This document shows, in pieces, positions 7,542 through 12,456 of a stretch of DNA of 12,456 bases (position 1 is the stretch's first letter; every line of letters begins with the position of its first letter). Source of the stretch: CAYGBW01 sp964348185 (GTDB taxonomy: Bacteria > Desulfobacterota > BSN033 > WVXP01); the NCBI GenBank assembly GCA_964348185.1, contig CAYGBW010000048.1, positions 1 through 12,456 on the forward strand, written 5' to 3'. A program made the translations under genes and the position numbers. The notes beneath the pieces were generated by a model. The model ran no database searches, was not told the DNA's origin, and worked only from the letters and a program-made list of their open reading frames with translations.

Positions 7542-8352
7542 GGTCTTCTACCTCTCCGAGGTACGCCTTTAGAACTTCCGGGTGGTGCTGGATCTCCTGG
7601 GGCGTACCCTCGGCGATTTTCACACCGAAGTTGAGGGCCATGACCCGGTCGGAGATATCCATGACCACGCCCATATCGTGCTCCACGAGGATGCAGGTCG
7701 TCTGCCACCGATCCTCCTCGTTCACGTCCAGAATGAATCGGGCCATGTCCTCGACTTCCTCGAGGTTCAGCCCTGCCATGGGCTCGTCCAGGAGCAGAAT
7801 CTTTGGGTTAAGAGCCAGAGCCCTGGCGAGTTCCACCCTTTTCTGTAACCCGTAGGGAAGCATTCCCGTGACCTTGTTTCGAATGTGCTCGATCTCCAGA
7901 AGGTCGATGATCTCTTCTTCGATGAACTTTCTGGCCTCCAGTTCTTCTTTCGATGTCTTACCGAGGTAAAGTGCACCACTGAGAATACCACTCTTCAGGT
8001 GGATGTGGCGGCCGAGTCTGATATTGTCAAGCACGGTCATTCCGGAAAAGAGTTCGATTTTTTGGAAGGTCCGAGAGATTCCCATGGCAGCCCGGCGATG
8101 GGGGGATAGGCCGCTGATCTCGTCTCCAGAAAAGAGGATTCTGCCCTTTTGAGGGTGGTAGAGCCCGTTGACGCAGTTCAGGAGCACTGTTTTGCCGGCC
8201 CCGTTGGGGCCGATGATGGAAAATATCTCACCTTTCTCTACAGTCAGGCTCACGGCATGAAGTGCAGCGACTCCGCCAAAGGCCATGTGGAGATCTTCCA
8301 CGGCGAGAAGAGAGGTATCCCTCTCTTTCTCATGAGTGAAATGTTCTTCCAT
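7516..8352 (-). CDS. livG: Liv-type ABC transporter ATP-binding protein (LivG)
   Basis: First gene of the transport operon, a 278-residue cytoplasmic ATPase. Features are Walker A GPNGAGKT at 48-55, ISRTFQKIELF at 92-102 around the Q-loop region typical of LivG, signature helix LPYGLQKRVELARAL at 165-179 in place of LSGGQ (a LivG-family variant), Walker B ILLLDEP at 185-191, and switch histidine in VEHD (H225). The residue after Walker A Thr is Val rather than the common Thr or Ser, a mild deviation. ATG at 8352 is preceded by GGGGGAGG ten bases upstream. That Shine-Dalgarno lies inside a hairpin (8361-8385) in the leader, so translation or transcription entry may be controlled. It is predicted to pair with LivF as the two ATPases of the importer. 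Confidence 0.95.
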   Translation of the reverse strand: MEEHFTHEKERDTSLLAVEDLHMAFGGVAALHAVSLTVEKGEIFSIIGPNGAGKTVLLNCVNGLYHPQKGRILFSGDEISGLSPHRRAAMGISRTFQKIELFSGMTVLDNIRLGRHIHLKSGILSGALYLGKTSKEELEARKFIEEEIIDLLEIEHIRNKVTGMLPYGLQKRVELARALALNPKILLLDEPMAGLNLEEVEDMARFILDVNEEDRWQTTCILVEHDMGVVMDISDRVMALNFGVKIAEGTPQEIQHHPEVLKAYLGEVEDLGLYVSRR

Positions 8353-8355
8353 GAG

Positions 8356-8385
8356 AAAAATGCCTCCCCCTCAGGTGGAGATGCA
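8356..8385 (-). promoter_or_regulatory. Terminator-like hairpin overlapping the livG ribosome binding site
   Basis: On the coding strand TGC-AT-CTCC (8377-8385) can pair with GGAGGCA (8361-8367), giving 7 bp with a 2-nt bulge around a 9-nt loop, followed at once by TTTTT (8356-8360) and then the livG ATG. The right arm is the Shine-Dalgarno itself. The shape fits an attenuator or a translational sequestrator. The stem is modest, so it may be fortuitous. Confidence 0.4.
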
Positions 8386-8438
8386 AAGCCATTGACCTGC
8401 CACTCTGGCTGTGAATAACGGTATCTCTCGAATGATTT

Positions 8439-8522
8439 GAGCCGGGAGTTGAACCGGATGTCGCGCCGGGATCGAAGGTGGAGGCGTCACCTGGAGCGCG
8501 ACCGTTCTTTGAACCCCGGCTC
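8439..8522 (-). promoter_or_regulatory. Nested structured RNA in the liv operon leader (candidate cis-regulatory RNA)
   Basis: Beginning about ten bases after the expected transcript start, an 84-nt stretch folds as nested stems on the transcript: P1 GAGCCGGG/CCCGGCUC (8515-8522 with 8439-8446, 8 bp perfect); P2 GAACGG with CCGGUUC (8502-8507 with 8451-8457, one bulged G); P3 UCGCGC/GCGCGA (8496-8501 with 8461-8466, 6 bp perfect); P4 AGGUG/CACCU (8488-8492 with 8476-8480) closing the 7-nt loop ACGCCUC. GAAC of P2 can alternatively pair locally with GUUC at 8511-8514 (AAA triloop), so the two states exclude each other. GCCUC of the P4 loop is complementary to GAGGC in the livG Shine-Dalgarno. 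I do not recognise a known riboswitch or tRNA. Position and nesting favour function; no reading frame explains the sequence. Confidence 0.6.
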
Positions 8523-8528
8523 CACTTG

Positions 8529-8544
8529 TAAAGAGATCTCTATA
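8529..8544. promoter_or_regulatory. Palindromic candidate operator over the liv -10 region
   Basis: AGAGATCTCT (8532-8541) is a perfect 10-bp palindrome, extended by outer TA...TA matches at 8529-8530 and 8543-8544 with one mismatched pair between. It overlaps the predicted -10 (8539-8544) and the transcript start, the usual place for a repressor site. The XRE-cupin gene just upstream is a plausible binder. A single copy only; I did not find the same palindrome at the other promoter. Confidence 0.35.
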
Positions 8545-8567
8545 GCAGAGTGAGATTGATTTGTCAA
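8539..8567 (-). promoter_or_regulatory. Sigma-70-type promoter of the liv operon
   Basis: On the minus strand there is a perfect TTGACA (8562-8567), a 17-base spacer, and TATAGA (8539-8544, 4 of 6 to TATAAT). The start of transcription is expected near 8532, leaving a leader of about 180 nt before livG. The -35 is one base from the T-run of the preceding terminator, so the two operons are packed back to back but separately initiated. Confidence 0.75.
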
Positions 8568-8568
8568 G

Positions 8569-8609
8569 AAAAATATTCGGGCCTTACCGAAGGTGAATTC
8601 TCTAAGGCC
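8569..8609 (-). terminator. Probable intrinsic terminator after the regulator gene
   Basis: On the coding strand GGCCTTA (8603-8609) pairs perfectly with TAAGGCC (8580-8586) around a 16-nt loop; after six bases comes TTTTT (8569-8573). It sits 25 bases after the regulator stop codon and just before the liv promoter. The 7-bp stem and long loop make it moderate in strength, so read-through into the liv operon is possible. Confidence 0.55.
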
Positions 8610-8633
8610 TGGATTGGATGGGGAGGACACCAT

Positions 8634-9245
8634 TCATAGCGTTTTTCCCGAAGGGGACTCGTTCGGGGAGATGTTCAGGACGGCCAGAATCCTTGCCTCC
8701 TGGTCCTTGTGGCACTGGACCCGATGGGGGATGGTCGAATCATAGTAAATCGAATCGCCCGGGTGGAGGAGGTCGGTGTGATTTCCCAGAATAACCTCCA
8801 TTTCTCCCTCTAGGACGTAGAGGAATTCTTCTCCCTCGTGGGTCGACAGTGTTGTCGCCTTGACCGTGGCCGGCTCCAGAGTCACCAGAAAGGGCTCCAT
8901 ATGGCGATTCTTCTTGTCGTACCCGAGAGATTCATAGGAATAGCCATATTTTACCCCGTCTTTGGATGCGAAACGGGAGACCCTTTTCCGCTCGTCTTTT
9001 CGGACAATCGAATACGGCTGCTCAGACCCTGTTCCGAAAAAACGACCCAAGGGTAGGTTCAGAGCCCTGGCGATCTTGATGAGGGTTCCCAGAGAAGGCG
9101 AGACGAGATGGTTCTCCATCTGAGAAAGGAGGGCCGTTGAAAATCCTGTCATATCGGCCAGTTCCTTCAGGGAAAGCTCCCGCTCCGTCCGGATCGCCTT
9201 GATTCTTTCTCCAACCTTTATCTCCCCGTTCTCTTGAATTTCCAT
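8634..9245 (-). CDS. XRE-family transcription regulator with C-terminal cupin domain
   Basis: 203-residue DNA-binding protein. Residues about 12-68 form an XRE helix-turn-helix (GERIKAIRTERELSLKELAD, then STALLSQMENHLVSPSLGTLIKIARAL). After a linker, residues about 118-192 form a small cupin barrel with THEGEEFLYVLEGEMEV (H136, E140) and HPGDSIYYDSTIPHRV (H174), positions that could bind a metal or small ligand. This HTH-cupin layout is common in single-component regulators of amino-acid, acid and amine catabolism. ATG at 9245 has GGAGG four bases upstream. It follows the gamma-subunit gene by 40 bases, so it is probably the last gene of that operon, and it faces the liv promoter, its likeliest second target. 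The ligand is unknown. Confidence 0.93.
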   Translation of the reverse strand: MEIQENGEIKVGERIKAIRTERELSLKELADMTGFSTALLSQMENHLVSPSLGTLIKIARALNLPLGRFFGTGSEQPYSIVRKDERKRVSRFASKDGVKYGYSYESLGYDKKNRHMEPFLVTLEPATVKATTLSTHEGEEFLYVLEGEMEVILGNHTDLLHPGDSIYYDSTIPHRVQCHKDQEARILAVLNISPNESPSGKTL

Positions 9246-9285
9246 GAGACCTCCCTCTGCCGATAATCCTTTGTCGGCCTCGGCC

Positions 9286-9870
9286 CTATCTCCTCACAAA
9301 CTCCTGACCCTTCTTGATCGCCTCCAGGTTGGCCGGAATCAGATGATGGTGCCGGCTGTCCAGGACTTGAGAAAAAGCGTCCTCGATAGACGCCTGCTGA
9401 ACCACACCGGTTTTTTCGAGGTACGCCCCGAGGGCCACCATGTTGGCCAGCCGGGCATTTCCATTTTCCGTGGCAATCGCGTTGACGGGAACCGGGATGC
9501 AATCGATGTCCTTCCGAGTCACCTCGGCCGGATCGACCAGGGAGCTGTTGAGGATCAGCAACCCCCCGGGTTTGATTCGCTCCTGAAACTTTTCAAGGGA
9601 GGGAAGGTTCATGGCGATGACCGAGGTGGGGCGTCCCACCACGGGAGACCCAATGGGTTTGGAAGAGATGACGACGGTGCAATTGGCCGTTCCTCCTCTC
9701 ATCTCAACACCGTACGCGGGGAGATAGGAGACATGTCTCCCCTCGGTCATGGCAGCATAGGCCAAGAGGTTTCCAATGAGCAGGATTCCCTGTCCACCAA
9801 ACCCTGACATGATGACGTCGTGGTGCATATTCCCCCAGCTCTGTAAAGTGAGATCCGTCTCCCCAATCAT
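9286..9870 (-). CDS. 2-oxoacid:ferredoxin oxidoreductase gamma subunit (KorC/VorC type)
   Basis: Gamma subunit of the TPP- and ferredoxin-dependent 2-oxoacid oxidoreductase, 194 residues from the first possible start, matching the family length of about 180-190. Hallmarks are SGFGGQG at 22-28, PAYGVEMRGGTANCTVV at 51-67, SPVVGRPTSVIAMN at 75-88, and the end ANLEAIKKGQEFV. ATG at 9870 shares ATGA with the beta-subunit stop, implying coupling, but a second ATG at 9828 (Met15) has GGGGGA just upstream and gives the more usual short N-terminus; I cannot decide between them. With the alpha and beta subunits it forms the core that oxidatively decarboxylates a 2-oxoacid to acyl-CoA. Confidence 0.93.
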   Translation of the reverse strand: MIGETDLTLQSWGNMHHDVIMSGFGGQGILLIGNLLAYAAMTEGRHVSYLPAYGVEMRGGTANCTVVISSKPIGSPVVGRPTSVIAMNLPSLEKFQERIKPGGLLILNSSLVDPAEVTRKDIDCIPVPVNAIATENGNARLANMVALGAYLEKTGVVQQASIEDAFSQVLDSRHHHLIPANLEAIKKGQEFVRR

Positions 9871-10619
9871 AAATAGTCGGCCATGGTCCTTTCTTTCAGC
9901 ACCCCCAGAGGGAAGTATGGGATCATCTCTTCCTGGAGCCTTTTGTTCGCCTCCAGGGGATTCAACCCCCAGTTGGTGGGGCAGGCGAGGAGAAACTCGA
10001 CAAAGGTAAATCCCATGTTCTTGATCTGCATCTCAAAGGCTTTGAAGACAGCTCTCCGGGCCTTCATGAGATGAGCCGGATTGTCCACTGCCACTCTGGC
10101 CACAAAAGCGCTTCCCTCTAGAGTCGCAAGCATTTCGGCCATTCGAATCGGATAGCCATCCTGTGTAAAATCTCTGCCATAGGGGCTCGTTGTTGTTTTC
10201 TGCCCCAGCAGGGTCGTTGGGGCCATCTGTCCACCGGTCATCCCATACACCGTATTGTTCGCGAAAAAAATGGTGATGTTCTCCCCCCGGTTGGCCGTGT
10301 GCACCACCTCGGCGATGCCGATTGAGGCAAGGTCTCCGTCCCCCTGGTAGGTAAAGACGATTCGATCCTTTCTCGCCCTCTTGACCCCCGTGGCCACAGC
10401 GGAGGCTCTTCCATGAGGAGCCTCCAGACCATCCACGGCGAAGTAGTCATAGAGAAATACGGAACACCCCACGGACGCTACACAGATGGTTTTTTCCAGC
10501 AGGCCAAAGTGGTCGATGGCTTCTGCCACCAGTCGATGGGCAATGCCGTGGTGACATCCTGGGCAGAAATGGAAAGGCACGTCCACGAGACTCGCGGGTC
10601 TCTTGAAGATCTGTTTCAT
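9867..10619 (-). CDS. 2-oxoacid:ferredoxin oxidoreductase beta subunit (TPP-binding)
   Basis: Catalytic thiamine-diphosphate subunit, 250 residues with the start chosen here. Motifs, numbered from an upstream TTG five codons earlier, are CPGCHHG at 24-30, GDGDLASIGIAE at 98-109 (the GDG...N cofactor motif) with NN at 126-127 and GMTGGQ at 131-136. Only C24, C27 and a few scattered cysteines are present, not a full ferredoxin domain, so electrons leave through the separate ferredoxin subunit. ATG at 10619 is preceded by GGAG six bases upstream, while the upstream TTG (10634) has no ribosome binding site; I chose the ATG. The GGAG lies in the loop of a 7-bp hairpin. It ends with a 4-base overlap with the gamma-subunit gene and is 165 bases from the alpha-subunit gene. 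Substrate specificity cannot be read directly. Confidence 0.93.
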   Translation of the reverse strand: MKQIFKRPASLVDVPFHFCPGCHHGIAHRLVAEAIDHFGLLEKTICVASVGCSVFLYDYFAVDGLEAPHGRASAVATGVKRARKDRIVFTYQGDGDLASIGIAEVVHTANRGENITIFFANNTVYGMTGGQMAPTTLLGQKTTTSPYGRDFTQDGYPIRMAEMLATLEGSAFVARVAVDNPAHLMKARRAVFKAFEMQIKNMGFTFVEFLLACPTNWGLNPLEANKRLQEEMIPYFPLGVLKERTMADYL

Positions 10620-10636
10620 CTTTGACTCCGTCAAAG
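10620..10636 (-). promoter_or_regulatory. Hairpin displaying the beta-subunit ribosome binding site
   Basis: CTTTGAC-GGA-GTCAAAG is a perfect 7-bp inverted repeat with a 3-nt loop ending one base before the ATG at 10619. The Shine-Dalgarno GGAG (10626-10629) occupies the loop and first stem base. It could limit or time translation of the beta subunit. Confidence 0.5.
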
Positions 10637-10637
10637 C

Positions 10638-10833
10638 CAGGGGTCAGCTGTCAGCCTTCAGTTTTTCGTGGAAAACATCAGGGTGCCGCTGCATTCCCGA
10701 GATCCTTAATAAGATCAACTCTTAGACGCCAAGAGCCTAAAAGTTGCTTCAAAATCCTCCATCTTTAATCGCTTGAGGAACCCGCTATCGGTCACTCTTA
10801 TTCGTTCTGCTGGTCGCCGATCCCTGACCCCTG
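10638..10833. repeat. Inverted 10-bp repeat flanking the alpha-beta junction
   Basis: CAGGGGTCAG (10638-10647) recurs in inverted orientation as CTGACCCCTG (10824-10833), about 175 bases apart; the second copy continues as a near-tandem CCCCTGTCCCCTG. The interval covers the last 13 codons of the alpha subunit and most of the 165-base gap 10620-10784, in which I see no gene. The pair may mark a small non-coding repeat insertion; weak evidence. Confidence 0.35.
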
Positions 10834-11888
10834 TCCCCTGAGTAGACCTTCTCGATCTCCTCCAGAATCTCCTCAGGCGAGGGGATAGAGCCCGGGGGTC
10901 GGCCATAGAAGCGAACAATCGCATCCCCGGCTACGGACAGCCGGACATCCTCCACCATCTGTCCTGTGTTCAGCTCCACGGTCAAGAATCTCTTAATCCC
11001 CTGGGAGCAGTCGAAAAGCGTTTTTTCTGGAAAAGGGAACAACGTGATGGGGCGGACAAGGCCCAACCTCAGCCCTTTGTTTCTCCCCTCCTCGACTGCT
11101 GTCTTGACGATTCTGGCCATGCTTCCAAAGGCGACCACCGCCATCTCTGCGTCCTCGAGGTTCTGAGTCTCGACGAGGACCTCTTTCTCTTTGACTTCCT
11201 GGTATTTTCTGAAGAGTTTCCAGTTGTGCTCTGTCAGCTCTCCGTCTTGGAGGTAGAGGGACTTCAAACGGTTGGGCTTTCGGTCCATCGCACCGGTGAG
11301 GGCCCAGTCTTTTGGTGGACCCTCTTCCTCCTGCGGCTCTCCCTTTGTCAGGGGTTCCTTCATCTGGCCGATCAGGGCGTCTCCCAGAATCACAACCGGC
11401 GTCCGGTATCGGTCGGCCAGATCAAAGGCCCGGATGGTGAGATCATAGATCTCCTGCACAGACGAAGGGGCGAGAACAATGGTCCGGTAGTCACCGTGTC
11501 CCCCACCCCGGGTAGCCTGAAAGTAATCCCCCTGAGACGGGGAGATACCGCCAAGGCCAGGGCCGCTCCTCGACATATTGACGATAACCCCGGGAAGCTC
11601 ACTTCCCGCCATGTAAGAGATTCCCTCCTGCATGAGGGAGATGCCGGGACTTGACGATGAGGTCATGACGCGGGTCCCTGTGGCGGCCGCCCCCAGGAGC
11701 ATGTTGATGGACGCAATTTCACTCTCAGCCTGGATAAACTCGCCCCCGATCTGCCTCAAATGCTTGGAGAGAAACTCGGGGATGTCGTTTTGCGGGGTAA
11801 TGGGATAACCGAAGTAGAGTCGGCACCCGGCATCGATCGCCGCCATGCCCACAGCCTCGTTTCCTTTGACAAAGAGTTTTTCAGTCAC
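10785..11888 (-). CDS. 2-oxoacid:ferredoxin oxidoreductase alpha subunit (VorB/KorA type)
   Basis: Alpha subunit (pyrimidine-binding and transketolase C-like domains) of the oxidoreductase, 367 residues. Recognisable blocks are FGYPITPQNDIPEFL at 26-40, QAESEIASINMLLGAA at 53-68, TSSSSPGISLMQEGISYMAG at 76-95, GPGLGGISPSQGDYFQAT at 109-126, and C-terminal LGLVRPITLFPFP. The pattern is close to what is annotated as VorB (2-oxoisovalerate type), but family members also use 2-oxoglutarate, phenylpyruvate or other oxoacids, so I call only the class. GTG at 11888 has GGTGG seven bases upstream and follows the ferredoxin gene by 28 bases. The tail after EEIEKV (about the last 18 residues) is low-complexity, encoded partly by a GGGGACAGGGGTCAGGG repeat, and probably not part of the ancestral fold. 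Confidence 0.94.
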   Translation of the reverse strand: MTEKLFVKGNEAVGMAAIDAGCRLYFGYPITPQNDIPEFLSKHLRQIGGEFIQAESEIASINMLLGAAATGTRVMTSSSSPGISLMQEGISYMAGSELPGVIVNMSRSGPGLGGISPSQGDYFQATRGGGHGDYRTIVLAPSSVQEIYDLTIRAFDLADRYRTPVVILGDALIGQMKEPLTKGEPQEEEGPPKDWALTGAMDRKPNRLKSLYLQDGELTEHNWKLFRKYQEVKEKEVLVETQNLEDAEMAVVAFGSMARIVKTAVEEGRNKGLRLGLVRPITLFPFPEKTLFDCSQGIKRFLTVELNTGQMVEDVRLSVAGDAIVRFYGRPPGSIPSPEEILEEIEKVYSGDRGQGSATSRTNKSDR

Positions 11889-11916
11889 GGTTTACCACCC
11901 ATCTCTACTCTCATCC

Positions 11917-12120
11917 CTACTTCCACACCTCAATGGCCACGTCCGGGCAAATCTGCGCACAGAAGGTACATCCCGTACATTTCTCCATCCCCGAAATCGT
12001 CGCAAAAGGGTAACCCTGACGGTTGATTCTCTTGCCAACAGAAAGGAGGTGTTTCGGGCAAACAACGGTGCACAGACTGCACCCCTTGCACCGCTCTTTT
12101 CTGATCTCGATCTTCGCCAT
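11917..12120 (-). CDS. 2[4Fe-4S] ferredoxin subunit of the oxidoreductase (KorD/VorD type)
   Basis: 67-residue electron-transfer subunit with two complete cluster motifs: C11-C14-C17-C21 (CKGCSLCTVVCP) and C48-C51-C54-C58 (CTGCTFCAQICP). It passes electrons from the TPP site to external ferredoxin. First gene of the operon in the common order delta-alpha-beta-gamma. The frame extends upstream to GTG at 12195, but that start would lie about six bases from the predicted transcript start and adds 25 residues without family resemblance; ATG at 12120, with GGCGG upstream, gives the typical MAKIEIRKERCKGC beginning. Confidence 0.93.
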   Translation of the reverse strand: MAKIEIRKERCKGCSLCTVVCPKHLLSVGKRINRQGYPFATISGMEKCTGCTFCAQICPDVAIEVWK

Positions 12121-12207
12121 GGGTATCCGCCAGGTTTTTGATGAGGGACCGAATAGAGAACACACCACGGGCTGAGTATCAATGGTTTCAGCCACTTAGG
12201 GAATCAA

Positions 12208-12236
12208 ATAATAATCATAAACTCTGAGGATGTCAA
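12208..12236 (-). promoter_or_regulatory. Sigma-70-type promoter of the oxidoreductase operon
   Basis: Minus-strand TTGACA (12231-12236, perfect), 17-base spacer, TATTAT (12208-12213, 5 of 6). Transcription should start near 12201, giving a leader of about 80 nt to the ferredoxin ATG. The stop codon of the open frame upstream (12233-12235) lies within the -35 element. Confidence 0.75.
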
Positions 12237-12456
12237 TACCTGCTAGGGCCCTGGAATCTCCTCAAGAAATGCCACTGATTTTCTGTCCCTTTTAAATCAC
12301 CAGAAAAATAGGGAGTCAGAAGGCCGGGTCGATTGTCACCCTCAGGGCTCTGTGCCGCTGGGAAAGGGAGCGCCCCGTCTACCCAAGTTTTCTCGAATTC
12401 GTCGTCACTGAAAAACGCCCCCGACCCTCTCTGTACAGAGTTTTTGACCCGTTCTA
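12233..12456 (-). CDS. Possible C-terminal fragment of an unidentified protein (5' end outside window)
   Basis: One minus-strand frame is open from the window edge for 73 codons to TGA at 12233-12235; other frames close sooner. The translated end includes FFSDDEFEKTWVDGALPFP and ends RRFQGPSRY. I do not recognise it. It lacks isoleucine and is rich in Gly, Pro and Phe, so it could be a real acidic C-terminus, a decayed gene, or chance. A perfect CTCTGTACAGAG palindrome lies at 12431-12442 inside it. Confidence 0.3.
   Translation of the reverse strand, partial: ERVKNSVQRGSGAFFSDDEFEKTWVDGALPFPAAQSPEGDNRPGLLTPYFSGDLKGTENQWHFLRRFQGPSRY

Noticed and set aside
8439..8522. tRNA gene (84 nt, 8-bp terminal stem, a 5-bp stem with 7-nt loop, GGTTCAA near the 3' end)
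   Set aside because: No D-arm, the anticodon-like loop ACGCCTC lacks the invariant T33, the T-arm does not pair, and the stems are nested rather than a cloverleaf.
8439..8522. Integron attC-like site
   Set aside because: One GTTGAAC fits half of the core consensus, but the paired RYYYAAC box and cassette context are missing.
12121..12195. Upstream GTG start for the ferredoxin subunit
   Set aside because: Too close to the predicted transcript start, no ribosome binding site, and the added residues do not resemble the family.
12426..12446. Plus-strand terminator CTCTGTACAGAG followed by TTTTT
   Set aside because: Only a 4-bp stem with a 4-nt loop, and no plus-strand gene precedes it.
1..12456. 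CRISPR arrays, rRNA, insertion sequences or phage genes
   Set aside because: No regularly spaced repeats, conserved rRNA stretches or transposase and integrase motifs seen on either strand.

Overview
All supported genes in this window lie on the minus strand, so transcription runs from high to low coordinates. The moderately GC-rich composition, a 2-oxoacid:ferredoxin oxidoreductase of the four-subunit anaerobic type, a Liv-type (branched-chain amino acid family) ABC importer with CoA ligases in the same operon, and good Shine-Dalgarno sequences suggest an anaerobic, organic-acid-using bacterium. Desulfobacterota (sulfate-reducing or syntrophic 'deltaproteobacteria') is my best guess. That is inference from gene style, not from a marker gene.

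Region 1 (12456 to 8569) is an operon for a VorB/KorA-type 2-oxoacid:ferredoxin oxidoreductase. A consensus-like promoter (12208-12236) precedes a small 2[4Fe-4S] ferredoxin subunit, the alpha, beta (TPP) and gamma subunits, and then an XRE-cupin transcription regulator. A hairpin with a T-run (8569-8609) probably ends it. The 220 bases upstream of the promoter hold an open frame running off the window edge, which may be the end of another gene.

Region 2 (8567 to 1) is a transport-and-activation operon. A second promoter with a perfect TTGACA and 17-bp spacing (8539-8567) abuts the terminator. It is followed by a leader of about 180 nt with a nested 84-nt fold (8439-8522) and a terminator-like hairpin that embraces the livG ribosome binding site. 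The genes are livG-type ATPase, a long-chain-type acyl-CoA synthetase, livH- and livM-type permeases, a periplasmic substrate-binding protein, a livF-type ATPase, and a phenylacetate-CoA ligase (PaaK)-like gene cut by the left edge. Most junctions overlap or are a few bases apart. The two exceptions, either side of the substrate-binding protein gene, contain inverted repeats.

Working model (inference): the importer brings in a carboxylic acid or amino acid, the ligases make its CoA thioester, and the oxidoreductase turns a 2-oxoacid into acyl-CoA plus reduced ferredoxin. The XRE-cupin protein is the obvious candidate regulator of one or both operons. The most novel-looking signal is the structured leader of the liv operon; the degenerate ATP-binding loop of the PaaK-like protein is next.
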